64,000 bases of DNA, taken from contig SSFA01000004.1 in the NCBI GenBank assembly GCA_008015155.1, positions 62,001 to 126,000 on the forward strand. The letters run 5' to 3'. The DNA is from Thiothrix sp. Its GTDB lineage: Bacteria > Pseudomonadota > Gammaproteobacteria > Thiotrichales > Thiotrichaceae. The translations under genes and the position numbers were made by a program. Positions 9,740-19,614 of the stretch are shown piece after piece; the first letter of the stretch is position 1; each line of letters begins with the position of its first letter. The notes beneath the pieces are model-generated. The model worked only from the letters and a program-made list of their open reading frames with translations. It did no database searches and was not told the DNA's origin.

Positions 9740-10357
9740 TTGGCAAAGCAAACCGATCATATCAGTGTAATAGATTACCTCACTGGTGAGCGCCTGAGCG
9801 AACAGAAATACGAATATGTGGCTGGACAAGTTTATGCGATGGCTGGTGCTAAAATTAATCATAAGCGCATTACGCGCAATCTTTCTAGCCTGCTGTGGAA
9901 TGCCTTGCAAGATCAGCCCTGTGAGCCATTTGTAAGCGATATGCTGATCAAAACAGCGCCTGACCATTTCCGTTATCCTGATGTGGTAGTGGTTTGCAAT
10001 GACGATCCTTCCCAAGATGATTATGTGCGTGAGCGCCCGCTCTTAGTGGTGGAAGTCATCTCCGAAACGACGCGCCGCACGGACAAAACTGATAAGCGTT
10101 TGGAATATATTGCGCTGCCGAGTTTGCTGGAATATATGCTGGTTGAGCAGACTATTGCCGAAGTGACTGTGTATCGGCGTAGTGCGAGCTGGCAGCCGTC
10201 TTACTATTATTTGGGCGAAGAGGTATTGCTGGAATCGATTGGTGTCGCGCTACGCGTTGAGGACATTTACGAGCGTGTGGAGAATGGCGATTTGGCGCAA
10301 TGGCGCGCGGAACTACTAGCAAAGAAAGCGAGCGAATCATCTGATCCAAGCGCGTAA
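9740..10357 (+). CDS. Uma2-family (DUF820) PD-(D/E)XK nuclease-like protein
   Basis: Protein of 205 residues with the Uma2 pattern: VIDYLTGERLSEQKYEYVAGQ, then INHKRITRNL, FRYPDVVVV (metal-binding Asp) and LLVVEVISETT (acidic strand), followed by basic DKTDKRLEY. The best start is the TTG at 9740, because no ATG exists before the conserved N-terminus and GGAG lies 13 bases upstream. The cellular role of this family is not established. A close paralogue lies at 33099, and both stand beside IS1-family remnants. Confidence 0.82.
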   Translation: MAKQTDHISVIDYLTGERLSEQKYEYVAGQVYAMAGAKINHKRITRNLSSLLWNALQDQPCEPFVSDMLIKTAPDHFRYPDVVVVCNDDPSQDDYVRERPLLVVEVISETTRRTDKTDKRLEYIALPSLLEYMLVEQTIAEVTVYRRSASWQPSYYYLGEEVLLESIGVALRVEDIYERVENGDLAQWRAELLAKKASESSDPSA

Positions 10358-10647
10358 TTCCCGCTGGCGCTTATCCTCCACCTCATCCTCACGCAGCATC
10401 TCAACAAACAGCTGCACGCAATACGAATAGCGGTTTTGCTGCTTCTTCAAGATAAAGGTTAATTCTAACCGTGATAATGCAAGTTCCAGTTCGATGCTAT
10501 TAAATTTCGCGCCCTGTTGATCGAGTGGCTGCATCAGTTCGCTGCTAGTGAAACTGTCTTGTGGTACGGTGCTATACACCACTAAACGATCATAGGCTTG
10601 TTCGGTTTCGCCGCTACCGACTGACCAACCGGCTAAGCGTTTTTGGA
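10337..10647 (-). pseudogene. C-terminal remnant of an ATPase-like protein
   Basis: On the minus strand an open frame runs from the edge of the IS1 remnant (about 10647) to the stop at 10337, with residues such as LAGWSVGSGETEQAYDRLVVYSTVP and ending RQRELRAWIR. There is no start codon at the element boundary; the first ATG (10582) is internal. It looks like the winged-helix tail of a large NTPase. The gene overlaps the 3' end of the Uma2 gene by 21 bp. Together with the TIR-like fragment beyond the element, it may be one end of a lost TIR-NTPase gene. The family assignment is tentative. Confidence 0.5.
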
Positions 10648-11038
10648 GTCATGTACCACAAGATTTGAGCGGTATCTCGCGCTGTATTAAAGTCAGTGTG
10701 AATGCAAGGAGATCAAGGTAGGGTTCGTGTGGTGGTGACCTGTCGAGCGTGTGGTAGTGATCAGTTGTATAAGCATGGGTGCTCGCGTAGCGGTGAAGCC
10801 CGCTATCGGTGTCGTGCCTGCCATGGTTGCTTCCAACTGAACTATCGAAATGAAGCCAACCAAGTCGGGGTTCCTGAGAAGATCGTGGACATAACATTGA
10901 ACGGGATCTCAATTTCTGAACCTGTATTAACCGTTTAGCCCGCAAGACACTCGTTTTTCTAAGTCGATTGAATTGCATGATAAGGTCATTGGCGAGTTCA
11001 TTCACCGTTATCACTTTCACATCTAATAGAACATGACC
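10648..11038 (+). mobile_element. IS1-family element, internally deleted remnant
   Basis: Ends carry a short inverted repeat (GTCATGT at 10648, ACATGACC at 11031). Inside is an InsA-like zinc-finger start from 10702 (CRACGSDQ, YRCRACHGCFQLNYR) that runs to about 10915. It is then joined to the last part of InsB (RFSKSIELHDKVIGEF, stop at 11024). About half of a normal 770-bp element is missing, so it cannot move by itself. No target duplication was found. A fuller copy of a related element is at 33677. Confidence 0.75.
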
Positions 11039-11039
11039 G

Positions 11040-11134
11040 AATACTTTATAGCCTTGAGCACTGAGATTATTCGCAAGTATCTCTGCCCAATCACGCTGTA
11101 AGGAGCGATAGCTAATGAAAATATCATAAATGCA
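11040..11134 (-). pseudogene. N-terminal fragment of a TIR-like domain
   Basis: The minus strand from 11134 to 11040 reads CIYDIFISYRSLQRDWAEIL and on to AQGYKVF, which fits the first strand and helix of a TIR domain (YDxFISYR opening). It stops at the edge of the IS1 remnant. No in-frame ATG precedes it and an in-frame TAA lies just upstream. The body of the gene is missing. With the ATPase tail on the far side of the element it may be the start of one broken gene. Assignment rests on about 30 residues. Confidence 0.45.
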
Positions 11135-11332
11135 TGGCGGCTTGGGGTTTTACATCAATTCAAGCACTCGCTAGGGGATAAGCGGTATTTTTATGGTTTT
11201 ATACGGTCTTGTCCATGTTTAAGCGAAATTTTTACCCTGAGCTTTAAATGATCAACTGCACTTAATTGCCTCAGCTCGGTCTATGCTTGCAATAGACGCT
11301 TGTTCAATCGCTCGTATTGAAGGATGAACCCC

Positions 11333-12328
11333 ATGAAAGTTTCTCGTGTTCATTTCGCTGTTTACTGCTGCATCTGTTTATTCATGCTGGGCAGCTTAAA
11401 TTCCGCTTATGCTGCTTTTCGTTCAGGCTCTATCCTTGCGAATTTACCCACACAAGGTTCAGCAAATGCGGTGGCTTTATTCTCTGATCAGCGCCATTTG
11501 TTGCTCGGGGTAGCGCAAGAAGGCTTGTTAGTGCTTGATCTGAGTTCAACAGAGCAGCCTCAGGTGCTTAGTAAACTGAGCGCGTTGCAGCAAGTTGAAT
11601 CGATTTTAATTCGTGGCAAATTAGCCTTTATTGCTAATGGTGCTGCTGGTTTAGCCATCGTTGATCTGAGTCAGCCGACCGCTTTAAAGTTACTGGCGCG
11701 TCTAGATACCGCTTCCTATGCCTTTGATGTGGCAGTGACTCCAGACGGGCAGACAGCTTTCATGGCTGATAATAGCAATGGAGTGGTGGTAGTGGATTTG
11801 CGTCAACCAACTAAGCCACGCCAAGTCGCCGTGATTCCAAGTTCAGCAGCCAGTGCTGGCGTAGCGCTCAGCGGCAATGGGCAAACCCTCTATATCGCCG
11901 ACCAAGCCGATGGGATTCAAATTATTGATGTGCGTGATCCAAAAAAGCCTATTCATCAAGGGCATTTTAATCCGGCTGGGCATCCACAGCGTTTAGCGAT
12001 CTCGAAAGATGGGCGTTGGTTATTTTCAGCCAATAATGAAGGCGGCTTAAGTGTGCATACTTTGCCTATTTCAGCGAGCCATCAAACAATGCAACTGCCT
12101 TTGCGCAATGCTTTTGCGGTATCCTTAAGCCAAGATCAACAAACGGCTTTAGTAGCCGATTTATTCAATGGTGTGGTAGTGGTGGATATCAAGAATCCCC
12201 TCAATCCACAAATTCTACAGCGGATTAAAACTCAGCGCGCCGCTCAAGGGCTTGCCATCAGTCAGGATCAGAAAACAGTTTATATCGCTGATACACAAGC
12301 AGGCTTAACCGTGCTGCGCTTCCGTTAG
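11333..12328 (+). CDS. Secreted LVIVD-type beta-propeller protein
   Basis: Protein of about 331 residues with a signal peptide (hydrophobic run then SAYA). Six or so blade-like repeats of about 45 residues follow, for example ANGAAGLAIVDLSQP, ADNSNGVVVVDLRQP, ADQADGIQIIDVRDP and ADLFNGVVVVDIKNP. This is the LVIVD repeat, which forms a propeller. ATG 11333 is preferred over ATG 11324 because GAAGGA (11319-11324) is properly spaced only for the later one. Likely periplasmic or extracellular binding protein; the partner is unknown. It stands alone between the IS remnant region and the next gene. Confidence 0.75.
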   Translation: MKVSRVHFAVYCCICLFMLGSLNSAYAAFRSGSILANLPTQGSANAVALFSDQRHLLLGVAQEGLLVLDLSSTEQPQVLSKLSALQQVESILIRGKLAFIANGAAGLAIVDLSQPTALKLLARLDTASYAFDVAVTPDGQTAFMADNSNGVVVVDLRQPTKPRQVAVIPSSAASAGVALSGNGQTLYIADQADGIQIIDVRDPKKPIHQGHFNPAGHPQRLAISKDGRWLFSANNEGGLSVHTLPISASHQTMQLPLRNAFAVSLSQDQQTALVADLFNGVVVVDIKNPLNPQILQRIKTQRAAQGLAISQDQKTVYIADTQAGLTVLRFR

Positions 12329-12441
12329 TCGGCTGCCACTCAAACCTTCGTCAGCCCTAACTATAGTTAATTTAGAGCACCGCCTAGAGTGTCAGGCGTG
12401 CCGCTGTCACAACTATCTGCTTAAGCCTTCTGGATGCTGTT

Positions 12442-13182
12442 ATGCCGCAAGATTTGGTGTTTATACTCATTGGCCAATCCAATATGGTGGGCTGGACAGA
12501 GAGTTTATTTAGTGAGCTACCCGATTGGCTGAAGGTAAAACCTGTGCAAGTCGAGTTTCATCAGCACGGGCGCAAAATGGAATTTAATCAGCAAACCGGT
12601 GGACGCATTGGCCCTGAGGTTGCCTTCACGAAATATCTAGCGGCTTGGTATCCGGGGCGAAAAATTCGGGTAGTGAAATTAGCCGTAGGTGGTACTTCAA
12701 TCTATGACTGGGCGCGTTTATGGAATCCACGCTTATCCTTTCGCATGACTGAAAGCACCATTCAATCGAGTCTATACGCCTTACTCAAACAGCAAATTGC
12801 AGTGAGCCAAGTCTTGACCCAAGGCAATACCGTGAATGCTTTTGTGTGGATGCAAGGCGAACGTGATGCTCGTTATCCACTGGCTGCAAATGCGTATTTA
12901 GGCAATTTGAAAGCTTTAATTACTGATCTACGCCGTGAATATGCAAGCCCCAATGCAGCGTTTGTCTTAGGCCGCATCAACCCACCTAAAGCACAGCATC
13001 CAGCAGTCGAGATACTTAGGAAGGCGCAAGAAATAGTGACTACGCAAATGCCACGCACGGTCTGGGTGAATACCGATGATTTATCCAAAGCTGCCGACCA
13101 AATCCACTATGATACTTTGGGTGAAGTGGGTTTAGGTCGGAGCTTTGCCTATGCGGTGAGAAGGTTTTATCCAGTGCCTTAA
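12442..13182 (+). CDS. SGNH hydrolase, sialate O-acetylesterase/CE6-like
   Basis: Protein of 246 residues. The first block is FILIGQSNMVG with the nucleophile Ser13, the third is FVWMQGERDA, and the last holds the Asp-His pair in DQIHYDTLG. This is the pattern of the SASA family, esterases that remove acetyl groups from sialic acids or xylans. No signal peptide is seen, which is unusual for enzymes acting on external glycans. It is convergent with the next gene, with a 4-bp overlap of their ends. Confidence 0.78.
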   Translation: MPQDLVFILIGQSNMVGWTESLFSELPDWLKVKPVQVEFHQHGRKMEFNQQTGGRIGPEVAFTKYLAAWYPGRKIRVVKLAVGGTSIYDWARLWNPRLSFRMTESTIQSSLYALLKQQIAVSQVLTQGNTVNAFVWMQGERDARYPLAANAYLGNLKALITDLRREYASPNAAFVLGRINPPKAQHPAVEILRKAQEIVTTQMPRTVWVNTDDLSKAADQIHYDTLGEVGLGRSFAYAVRRFYPVP

Positions 13183-14210
13183 GCCAGTGGCATTTCCTCT
13201 TTTACCAACTCGCCATCACGAATACTCATTTTCCGCCAACCGCCATTATCATTCATGGTAATCCAACGGCGTTCTTCTTCACGATAGAACCAATCTTTAT
13301 CAATTTCATAGAAAACCATCCGCCCTGTGGATTCCCAGATATTGACGATTTCATTGGTATGCGAGCGAATTTCATCAAAGTCGGTCGTACATTTACGCCC
13401 CATATCGCTATAGAGCTGATGCAGTTCTAGAAGGAGATTCAGGACTTTATTATCCATATCGACAATATTCAAACCGACCCGCCGCGCTTCTTTTTTCAAG
13501 ATCGGGTAAGAATGACTTGGGTAAGCGGAATTTAAAGCACTAGCGATTTTCTTGATTTGGCTTTCATCGGTGCAGTGATAACTTAAGATTTGTTCGCAGA
13601 GCATCATGGATAAAGATTCAGCCCGATCGACTGCGCCAATTACTAACGGATGCACATAATTAAATAGAGATTTATAAGGATTGGATGATTCATTATCTTT
13701 CTGTGCTTGCCATAAATGAATCACCCGCTTGAGTTCATCTAAGCTCACACTCACCCGATCATTGTCCCGATCAATTGGGGATAAATCGTGAGTCAAAGAA
13801 GTATCCACAGAGGTTAAATAAGCCATCGGCCCCATGTGAATTTCATCCGCACCTAAAGCCAACATAGTTGCTGCACTAGCGCATTCCAGTGGAACTAAGG
13901 CAACCACATGCTCATAATATTCGCGTAATAAACTCACCATGCGTAAAGAAGCTTGGCCATTGCCGCCATCGGATTTAATAAAAATATTCACCCGCTTGCC
14001 GCCACCCGTTGCACTTAATAAGTGATATAAAGCAATCACATCACTATGACAAACCGTGCCACGTGGGTTATTCCAATAAGTAATTAAATCCCCCTCTAAA
14101 TGCTGGCTAAGCTCAGTTAGGATATTTTGGGTTTCGTTAAAGCGTAGGGGTGGGCGTTTAATCACGAATTCTGAAGGAGCGTTCGTTTCTTCCTGGTTAG
14201 ACATGCTCAA
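13179..14210 (-). CDS. Clp-fold serine protease, SDH (serine dehydrogenase proteinase) family
   Basis: Cytoplasmic protein of 343 residues. The Clp/crotonase core covers about 74-150: IFIKSDGGNG (oxyanion-hole type glycines), then PLECASAATMLALGADEIHMG with the likely nucleophile Ser112. This sequence is characteristic of the SDH_sah/SppA-like group that includes bacterial serine dehydrogenase proteinases. A charged helical C-terminal half follows. Substrate unknown. It is divergent from the membrane hydrolase at 14357 with 146 bp between. Confidence 0.72.
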   Translation of the reverse strand: MSMSNQEETNAPSEFVIKRPPLRFNETQNILTELSQHLEGDLITYWNNPRGTVCHSDVIALYHLLSATGGGKRVNIFIKSDGGNGQASLRMVSLLREYYEHVVALVPLECASAATMLALGADEIHMGPMAYLTSVDTSLTHDLSPIDRDNDRVSVSLDELKRVIHLWQAQKDNESSNPYKSLFNYVHPLVIGAVDRAESLSMMLCEQILSYHCTDESQIKKIASALNSAYPSHSYPILKKEARRVGLNIVDMDNKVLNLLLELHQLYSDMGRKCTTDFDEIRSHTNEIVNIWESTGRMVFYEIDKDWFYREEERRWITMNDNGGWRKMSIRDGELVKEEMPLA

Positions 14211-14356
14211 TCCTTATTTATTATCAATTGTCGATTAGCAACAGTGTAGCAGTTCACTTCACAAATAAAACTAAAGCAGAACGGAGGTAGGGCTTTATTT
14301 AGGTCAATTAGATATGAGTTTGCTAAGCTCCATTTATTCAATCACGGGAGCTTGCC

Positions 14357-15991
14357 ATGCGCTGGTTAAAACTTTCAACCATAGGACTATTGCTGGCTGG
14401 CTTGTTTTTTGTGTTTTCACTCACTCCAAGTTTAGGGCCACGTACACCGTTTATGCAGGGGGTGATTTCAGGTGTATCGATGGCTTTGGGTTATGCATTG
14501 GGAGCTTTTTTAGCATGGCTTTGGGCTTATTTAGGCTTTAAATCCTTGCCAGAACATAGCAGAGGTTGGCTTATTATTCTAGCTATCTTAGGGTTAGTCG
14601 TGAGCTCTGGTTGGTTTTTATGGCGCTCAAGCGCTTGGCAAAATTCTATTCGTGAAATGATGCACTTACCAGCTAATACCCAGAGCGAATTAATATTGGA
14701 GGGAGGGGTAGCACTACTCATATTTGTCTTATTAATGGCATTAGGCTTTGGTTTTAAGCGGCTATTTTTAGTTTTTACCCATTTTTTAGAGCGTTTTATT
14801 CCCAAAAAGGTGGCAGCTTTTATGGGTATTTTGCTAGTCGCTTGGCTGTATTGGGCGGCTATTAATGATGTGCTTCTAACACGGATTTTGCAGGCTGTTG
14901 ATCGCTCCTATCAAAAGCTTGATGCTTTAGTTCAAACCGAGGTCGATAAGCCTATTAGCCCTTTAAAAAGTGGTAGTGCTGAGTCTTTAGTGCAATGGCA
15001 GGATTTGGGTGGGCAGGGGCGTAATTATATTTCCTTAGGGCCTAAACGAGAGCAACTACAAGAATTTGCTCCACAGGCTATTGAACCCTTACGCGTTTAT
15101 GTAGGTTTAAACTCAGCCGATACACCCCAAGCACGTGCTCAGCTAGCTTTAGACGAGTTAAAGCGTGTCAAAGCCTTTGAGCGTTCGACTTTATTATTAA
15201 TGACACCTACAGGTACGGGTTGGATTGATCCGGGGGGAATTGATACGCTCGAATATTTATTGCATGGCGACATCGCGAGTGTAGCAGTGCAATATTCCTA
15301 TTTGCCTAGCCCTTTATCGCTGGCCTTAGAGGCAAGTTATGGTGCTGACACGGCTCAAGCTGCTTTTGATGTGATCTATACTTATTGGGCAAGCTTGCCC
15401 AAAGATAGTCGGCCTAAATTATATCTGTATGGAATCAGCTTAGGCTCACGCAATTCCGATTTGTCCTTTGATTTATTTGATATTATTAATGATCCACCGC
15501 AAGGGGTGCTATGGGTTGGCCCACCTTTTAGTAGCCGCACTTGGAATAAAGTGACCTACGATCGTAATCCAAGCTCGCCAGTTTGGCTGCCACAGTTTCG
15601 CGATGGTGCTGTCGTGCGTTTTATGAATCATGAATTCAGGCCAGAGGATAGCCAAGGAGCTTGGGGCAAATTTCGCATAATTTATTTGCAATATGCGAGT
15701 GATCCGATTGTGTTTTTTGATCCGAAATCTTTTTATCGTGAGCCAGCCTATCTAAAACCACCACGTGGTGCTGATGTTTCACCGGATTTGCAATGGTTTC
15801 CCGCAGTTACTATGTTACAAACAGCGGCAGATATGGCTTTAGTCTCGGCACCAGTAGGCTATGGGCATAATTATGCCGCTGTTGATTATATTGAAGCTTG
15901 GTTGGGTTTGCTGGAACCTACCAGTTGGACGCCTGAGGAGCTTGCGAGATTGAAGAATTATTTTAAACAACGTCCTGTTCCCTATAACTAA
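14357..15991 (+). CDS. Membrane alpha/beta hydrolase (Abhydrolase_9 type)
   Basis: Protein of 544 residues. The N-terminal third holds about four to five membrane segments (to about residue 175). The rest is a periplasm-facing or cytoplasmic hydrolase domain. It contains YLYGISLGSRN with nucleophile candidate Ser361, and the family-like stretches GVLWVGPPF and SPVWLPQF. This matches the two-part Abhydrolase_9 family, whose substrate is not known. ATG 14357 has GGGAGC upstream. Single-gene unit. Confidence 0.75.
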   Translation: MRWLKLSTIGLLLAGLFFVFSLTPSLGPRTPFMQGVISGVSMALGYALGAFLAWLWAYLGFKSLPEHSRGWLIILAILGLVVSSGWFLWRSSAWQNSIREMMHLPANTQSELILEGGVALLIFVLLMALGFGFKRLFLVFTHFLERFIPKKVAAFMGILLVAWLYWAAINDVLLTRILQAVDRSYQKLDALVQTEVDKPISPLKSGSAESLVQWQDLGGQGRNYISLGPKREQLQEFAPQAIEPLRVYVGLNSADTPQARAQLALDELKRVKAFERSTLLLMTPTGTGWIDPGGIDTLEYLLHGDIASVAVQYSYLPSPLSLALEASYGADTAQAAFDVIYTYWASLPKDSRPKLYLYGISLGSRNSDLSFDLFDIINDPPQGVLWVGPPFSSRTWNKVTYDRNPSSPVWLPQFRDGAVVRFMNHEFRPEDSQGAWGKFRIIYLQYASDPIVFFDPKSFYREPAYLKPPRGADVSPDLQWFPAVTMLQTAADMALVSAPVGYGHNYAAVDYIEAWLGLLEPTSWTPEELARLKNYFKQRPVPYN

Positions 15992-16039
15992 AACTATGTA
16001 GTGTTGGTGAGTGTGGCAAAATAATCCTCTTTTTTGTAA

Positions 16040-16068
16040 TTGACGTTTACGTAAACGTAATTTAATAT
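16040..16068 (+). promoter_or_regulatory. LiuR-type operator inside a promoter
   Basis: The 16-bp perfect palindrome ACGTTTACGTAAACGT (16043-16058) lies between a -35 TTGACG (16040-16045) and a -10 TAATAT (16063-16068) with a 17-bp spacer. Sites between -35 and -10 are typical of MerR-family regulators. The same sequence precedes the second leucine operon at 26665. The LiuR assignment is from knowledge of gammaproteobacterial leucine regulons; no liuR gene is in the window. Confidence 0.75.
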
Positions 16069-16112
16069 CTAAGCTAATTTGCCTGCTTAAGCCTAGGAGA
16101 GAGGTTAGCACC

Positions 16113-17270
16113 ATGAGTTCTAGTCTAAATTTTAATCTTGGGGATACGATAGACATGCTGCGTGAGGCTGTCCGCAGTTTTGCTGCTCAAGAAATCGCCC
16201 CCATCGCCGCCGAAACCGATCGTTCTAATGAGTTCCCTAATGAGCTTTGGCCTAAATTTGGAGAAATGGGCTTATTAGGTATTACCGTCCCTGAAGAATA
16301 CGGCGGTAGTGGCATGGGGTATCTCGCGCATATGGTGGCAATGGAGGAAATTAGCCGTGCGTCTGCGTCTATTGGCTTGAGTTATGGTGCACATTCCAAT
16401 CTGTGCGTGAATCAAATTAACCGCAATGGCAATGACGCACAAAAACGCAAATATCTCCCTAAACTGATTAGCGGTGAACACATTGGAGCTTTGGCAATGT
16501 CGGAGCCAAATGCAGGTTCCGATGTGGTAAGTATGCGCATGCGTGCTGAGAAAAAGGGCGATAAATATGTCCTCAATGGCACCAAAATGTGGATTACCAA
16601 TGGCCCCGATGCGGACGTGATTGTGGTCTATGCTAAAACTGATCCACAAGCAGGTTCCAAAGGTATGACTACCTTTATCGTGGAGAAAAGCTTTGGTTTT
16701 AAAGTGGCACAAAAGCTCGACAAACTCGGCATGCGTGGCTCGAATACCGGCGAGTTAGTCTTTGAAGACGTGGAAGTGCCGGAAGAAAACGTGCTGGGTG
16801 AAGTTGGACGTGGTGCGGCAGTGCTGATGAGTGGTTTAGATTATGAGCGCGCGGTACTTTCGGGTGGGCCATTAGGCATTATGCAAGCCTGTATGGATGT
16901 AGTTGTGCCCTACATTCACGAGCGCCAGCAGTTTGGGCAAAGCATCGGCGAATTCCAACTGATTCAAGGCAAAATGGCTGATATGTACACTAGCCTCAAT
17001 GCTTGTAAAGCCTATGTCTACGCGGTCGGTGCGGCTTGTGATCGGGGCGAAACCACCCGTAAAGATGCAGCAGGCGCGATTCTCTATTCCGCTGAAAAAG
17101 CCACACAAATGGCACTCGATGCGATTCAAATTCTCGGCGGCAATGGTTATATGAATGAATATCCGACGGGGCGTTTATTGCGTGATGCCAAGCTCTACGA
17201 AATCGGCGCGGGTACTTCAGAAATTCGCCGTATGCTGATTGGGCGCGAACTGTTTAACGAAACCAAATAG
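16113..17270 (+). CDS. liuA: Isovaleryl-CoA dehydrogenase
   Basis: FAD enzyme of leucine breakdown that turns isovaleryl-CoA into 3-methylcrotonyl-CoA. The 385 residues carry [14 protein letters not shown] and the FAD-binding [10 protein letters not shown]. Glu245 in [11 protein letters not shown] is at the position specific to isovaleryl-CoA dehydrogenases, where the catalytic base sits in this helix rather than near the C-terminus. Good ribosome binding site (AGGAGAG). First gene of an operon of four with gaps of 11, 14 and 0 bp, under the palindrome-bearing promoter. Confidence 0.93.
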   Translation: MSSSLNFNLGDTIDMLREAVRSFAAQEIAPIAAETDRSNEFPNELWPKFGEMGLLGITVPEEYGGSGMGYLAHMVAMEEISRASASIGLSYGAHSNLCVNQINRNGNDAQKRKYLPKLISGEHIGALAMSEPNAGSDVVSMRMRAEKKGDKYVLNGTKMWITNGPDADVIVVYAKTDPQAGSKGMTTFIVEKSFGFKVAQKLDKLGMRGSNTGELVFEDVEVPEENVLGEVGRGAAVLMSGLDYERAVLSGGPLGIMQACMDVVVPYIHERQQFGQSIGEFQLIQGKMADMYTSLNACKAYVYAVGAACDRGETTRKDAAGAILYSAEKATQMALDAIQILGGNGYMNEYPTGRLLRDAKLYEIGAGTSEIRRMLIGRELFNETK

Positions 17271-17281
17271 GGTAGGCTGAA

Positions 17282-18463
17282 ATGAAGGATCCGGTTGTTA
17301 TTGTCAGTGCTGCTCGTACCCCTATGGGTGGGTTTCAAGGCGATTTTGCTTCCCTCTCTGCTCCAGAGTTGGGTTCAGTGGCGATTCGCGGTGCGGTAGA
17401 GCGCGCAGGGATTAACCCTGAAGACGTGCAAGAAGTGATTATGGGTTGCGTGCTTCCAGCAGGTTTGGGTCAAGCACCGGCGCGCCAAGCGGCTTTGGGG
17501 GCGAATTTGCCCCTAAGTGCGGGCTGTACCACTGTGAACAAAATGTGTGGTTCCGGTATGAAGGCAACGATGCTCGCTCATGATTTATTGCTAGCAGGTA
17601 CGAATCAAGTCATGGTAGCAGGCGGGATGGAATCGATGACTAATGCGCCTTACCTGTTGCCTAAAGCACGCGCTGGCTTTCGGATGGGACACGGTGAGGT
17701 CAAAGATCATATGTTCCTCGATGGTCTGGAAGACGCTTATGAAAAAGGGCGCTTAATGGGCACCTTCGCGGAAGAATGCGCCGATATGTTCGAGTTCACC
17801 CGCGAGCAACAAGACGAATTTGCCATTGCCTCACTCACTCGTGCTAAAACCGCGATTGAAACGGGTGCATTTAAGGATGAAGTCGTTCCTGTCACGGTCA
17901 AAACTCGCAAAGGCGAAGCGCAAATCGACACCGACGAGCAACCACATAAAGCCGCGATTGATAAAATCCCTGCATTAAAACCTGCCTTCCGTAAAGATGG
18001 CACGGTCACCGCTGCTAATTCCAGCTCCATTTCTGATGGGGCCGCAGCTTTAGTATTAATGCGCCAATCTGAAGCCGAAAAGCGCGGTTTAAAACCTTTA
18101 GCTGTGATTAAAGGGCATAGTACCTTAGCGCAAAAACCGGCTTTATTTACCACTGCGCCTGTGTATGCGATTCAAAACCTCTTGCAGAAAATCGGCTGGA
18201 CGCTAGAGGACGTTGATCTATTTGAGATCAATGAAGCCTTTGCAGTGGTGACGATGACGGCGATGAAAGAGCTAAATCTGCCGCACGAGAAAGTGAATGT
18301 GAATGGTGGCGCTTGTGCCTTGGGGCATCCGATTGGCGCTTCGGGGGCGCGCATTATTGTTACCTTATTGTCGGCTTTAAAGCAGCGCAATTTAAAGCGT
18401 GGTGTGGCGTCCTTGTGTATTGGGGGCGGTGAAGCAACGGCGATTGCGGTGGAGCTGGTCTAA
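17282..18463 (+). CDS. Acetyl-CoA C-acetyltransferase (thiolase)
   Basis: Thiolase of 393 residues, the usual length. Catalytic residues are visible: Cys89 in NKMCGSGM, His in the NEAFAVVTM and [10 protein letters not shown] region, and the second Cys in SLCIGGGEA. It interconverts acetoacetyl-CoA and two acetyl-CoA, which fits the end of leucine breakdown (HMG-CoA lyase gives acetoacetate). Expressed with the isovaleryl-CoA dehydrogenase gene 11 bp upstream. Confidence 0.92.
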   Translation: MKDPVVIVSAARTPMGGFQGDFASLSAPELGSVAIRGAVERAGINPEDVQEVIMGCVLPAGLGQAPARQAALGANLPLSAGCTTVNKMCGSGMKATMLAHDLLLAGTNQVMVAGGMESMTNAPYLLPKARAGFRMGHGEVKDHMFLDGLEDAYEKGRLMGTFAEECADMFEFTREQQDEFAIASLTRAKTAIETGAFKDEVVPVTVKTRKGEAQIDTDEQPHKAAIDKIPALKPAFRKDGTVTAANSSSISDGAAALVLMRQSEAEKRGLKPLAVIKGHSTLAQKPALFTTAPVYAIQNLLQKIGWTLEDVDLFEINEAFAVVTMTAMKELNLPHEKVNVNGGACALGHPIGASGARIIVTLLSALKQRNLKRGVASLCIGGGEATAIAVELV

Positions 18464-18477
18464 GTGAGGAAAGCACG

Positions 18478-19614
18478 ATGCAACTAACCGAAGAGCAGGT
18501 CTTAATTCGCGACACCGTGCGGCAGTATATTCAAGAGAATGTGACACCTTTTGCCGCAGAATGGGATCGCACTAGCAATTTTCCAGCACAGCAGCTCAAA
18601 GAAATGGGTGGTTTAGGTTTATACGGCATGGTCGTGCCGGAAGAGTGGGGCGGCTCGAATGTGGGTTATGTATCACTCGCCTTAGTGATTGAGGAAATTG
18701 CCGCCGGGGATGGCGCAAGCTCCACGATTTTAAGCGTGCAAAACTCGGTGGTATGTGGGCCATTGTTGAGTTATGGCAGTGATTATCTTAAAGAAACTTA
18801 TCTTAAACCCTTAGCCTCAGGTGAGATGCTAGGTTGCTTTTGCTTGACCGAAGCGCATGCAGGTTCGGATGCTGCCGCGATTAAAACCCGCGCGGTGAAA
18901 GACGGTGATTCCTATGTCATCAATGGCAGTAAGCAATTCATAACTTCAGGCAAAAATGCCCAAGTCGCGATGGTTTTTGCAGTGACTGACCCGAGTGCAG
19001 GCAAAAAAGGCATTAGTGCCTTTGTCGTGCCTACCGATAATGCAGGCTATAAAGTCGCGAGTATTGAAAAGAAAATGGGGCAACATGCTTCCGATACCGC
19101 TTCGATTTTCCTTGAGGATTGCCGCATTCCCGCCAGTCATTTATTGGGCAAAGAGGGTGAAGGTTACAAAATTGCTTTGAGTAATCTGGAAGGTGGTCGG
19201 ATTGGCATTGCAGCACAATGTATTGGCATGGCACGTGCGGCTTATGAAGCTGCTCTAATGTATGCCCAAGAGCGCACCAGCTTTGGCAAACCCATTATTG
19301 AACATCAAGCCGTCGCCTTTCGTTTAGCGGATATGGCGACTCGCATTGAGGCAGCACGTTTATTGGTTTTGAATGCCGCGCGGTTACGCGATGCCGGTAA
19401 GCCATGTTTGAAAGAAGCCTGCATGGGCAAATTATTCGCCTCAGAAATGGCAGAAAAAGTGTGCTCAGATGCGATTCAAACTTTGGGCGGCTATGGCTAT
19501 TTAAATGATTTTCCGGTGGAGCGCATTTACCGCGATGTGCGCGTCTCGCAGATTTATGAAGGCACGAGCGACATTCAACGTATGGTGATTGCGCGTCAGA
19601 TTATGGAGGGCTAA
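18478..19614 (+). CDS. Acyl-CoA dehydrogenase, short/branched-chain type
   Basis: Second FAD-dependent acyl-CoA dehydrogenase in the operon (378 residues). Motifs: [26 protein letters not shown] and [10 protein letters not shown], the last carrying the general base Glu361 at the common C-terminal position. It is therefore not a second isovaleryl-CoA dehydrogenase. Candidates are isobutyryl-, 2-methylbutyryl- or butyryl-CoA dehydrogenase, serving valine or isoleucine catabolism. Substrate cannot be fixed from sequence. Confidence 0.88.
   Translation: MQLTEEQVLIRDTVRQYIQENVTPFAAEWDRTSNFPAQQLKEMGGLGLYGMVVPEEWGGSNVGYVSLALVIEEIAAGDGASSTILSVQNSVVCGPLLSYGSDYLKETYLKPLASGEMLGCFCLTEAHAGSDAAAIKTRAVKDGDSYVINGSKQFITSGKNAQVAMVFAVTDPSAGKKGISAFVVPTDNAGYKVASIEKKMGQHASDTASIFLEDCRIPASHLLGKEGEGYKIALSNLEGGRIGIAAQCIGMARAAYEAALMYAQERTSFGKPIIEHQAVAFRLADMATRIEAARLLVLNAARLRDAGKPCLKEACMGKLFASEMAEKVCSDAIQTLGGYGYLNDFPVERIYRDVRVSQIYEGTSDIQRMVIARQIMEG

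Noticed and set aside
10649..11020. Minus-strand frame of 123 codons over the first IS1 remnant
   Set aside because: It lies opposite the InsA/InsB fragments, whose sense frames match IS1-family proteins; the antisense product has no recognisable feature.
14314..14541. Small frame of 75 codons starting before the membrane hydrolase
   Set aside because: It overlaps the N-terminus of the larger gene in another frame, and its product lacks a sensible domain or ribosome binding site.
16046..16058. Palindrome as an attachment site for a mobile element
   Set aside because: Both copies sit between well-placed -35 and -10 elements upstream of functionally linked operons, and no integrase is near.
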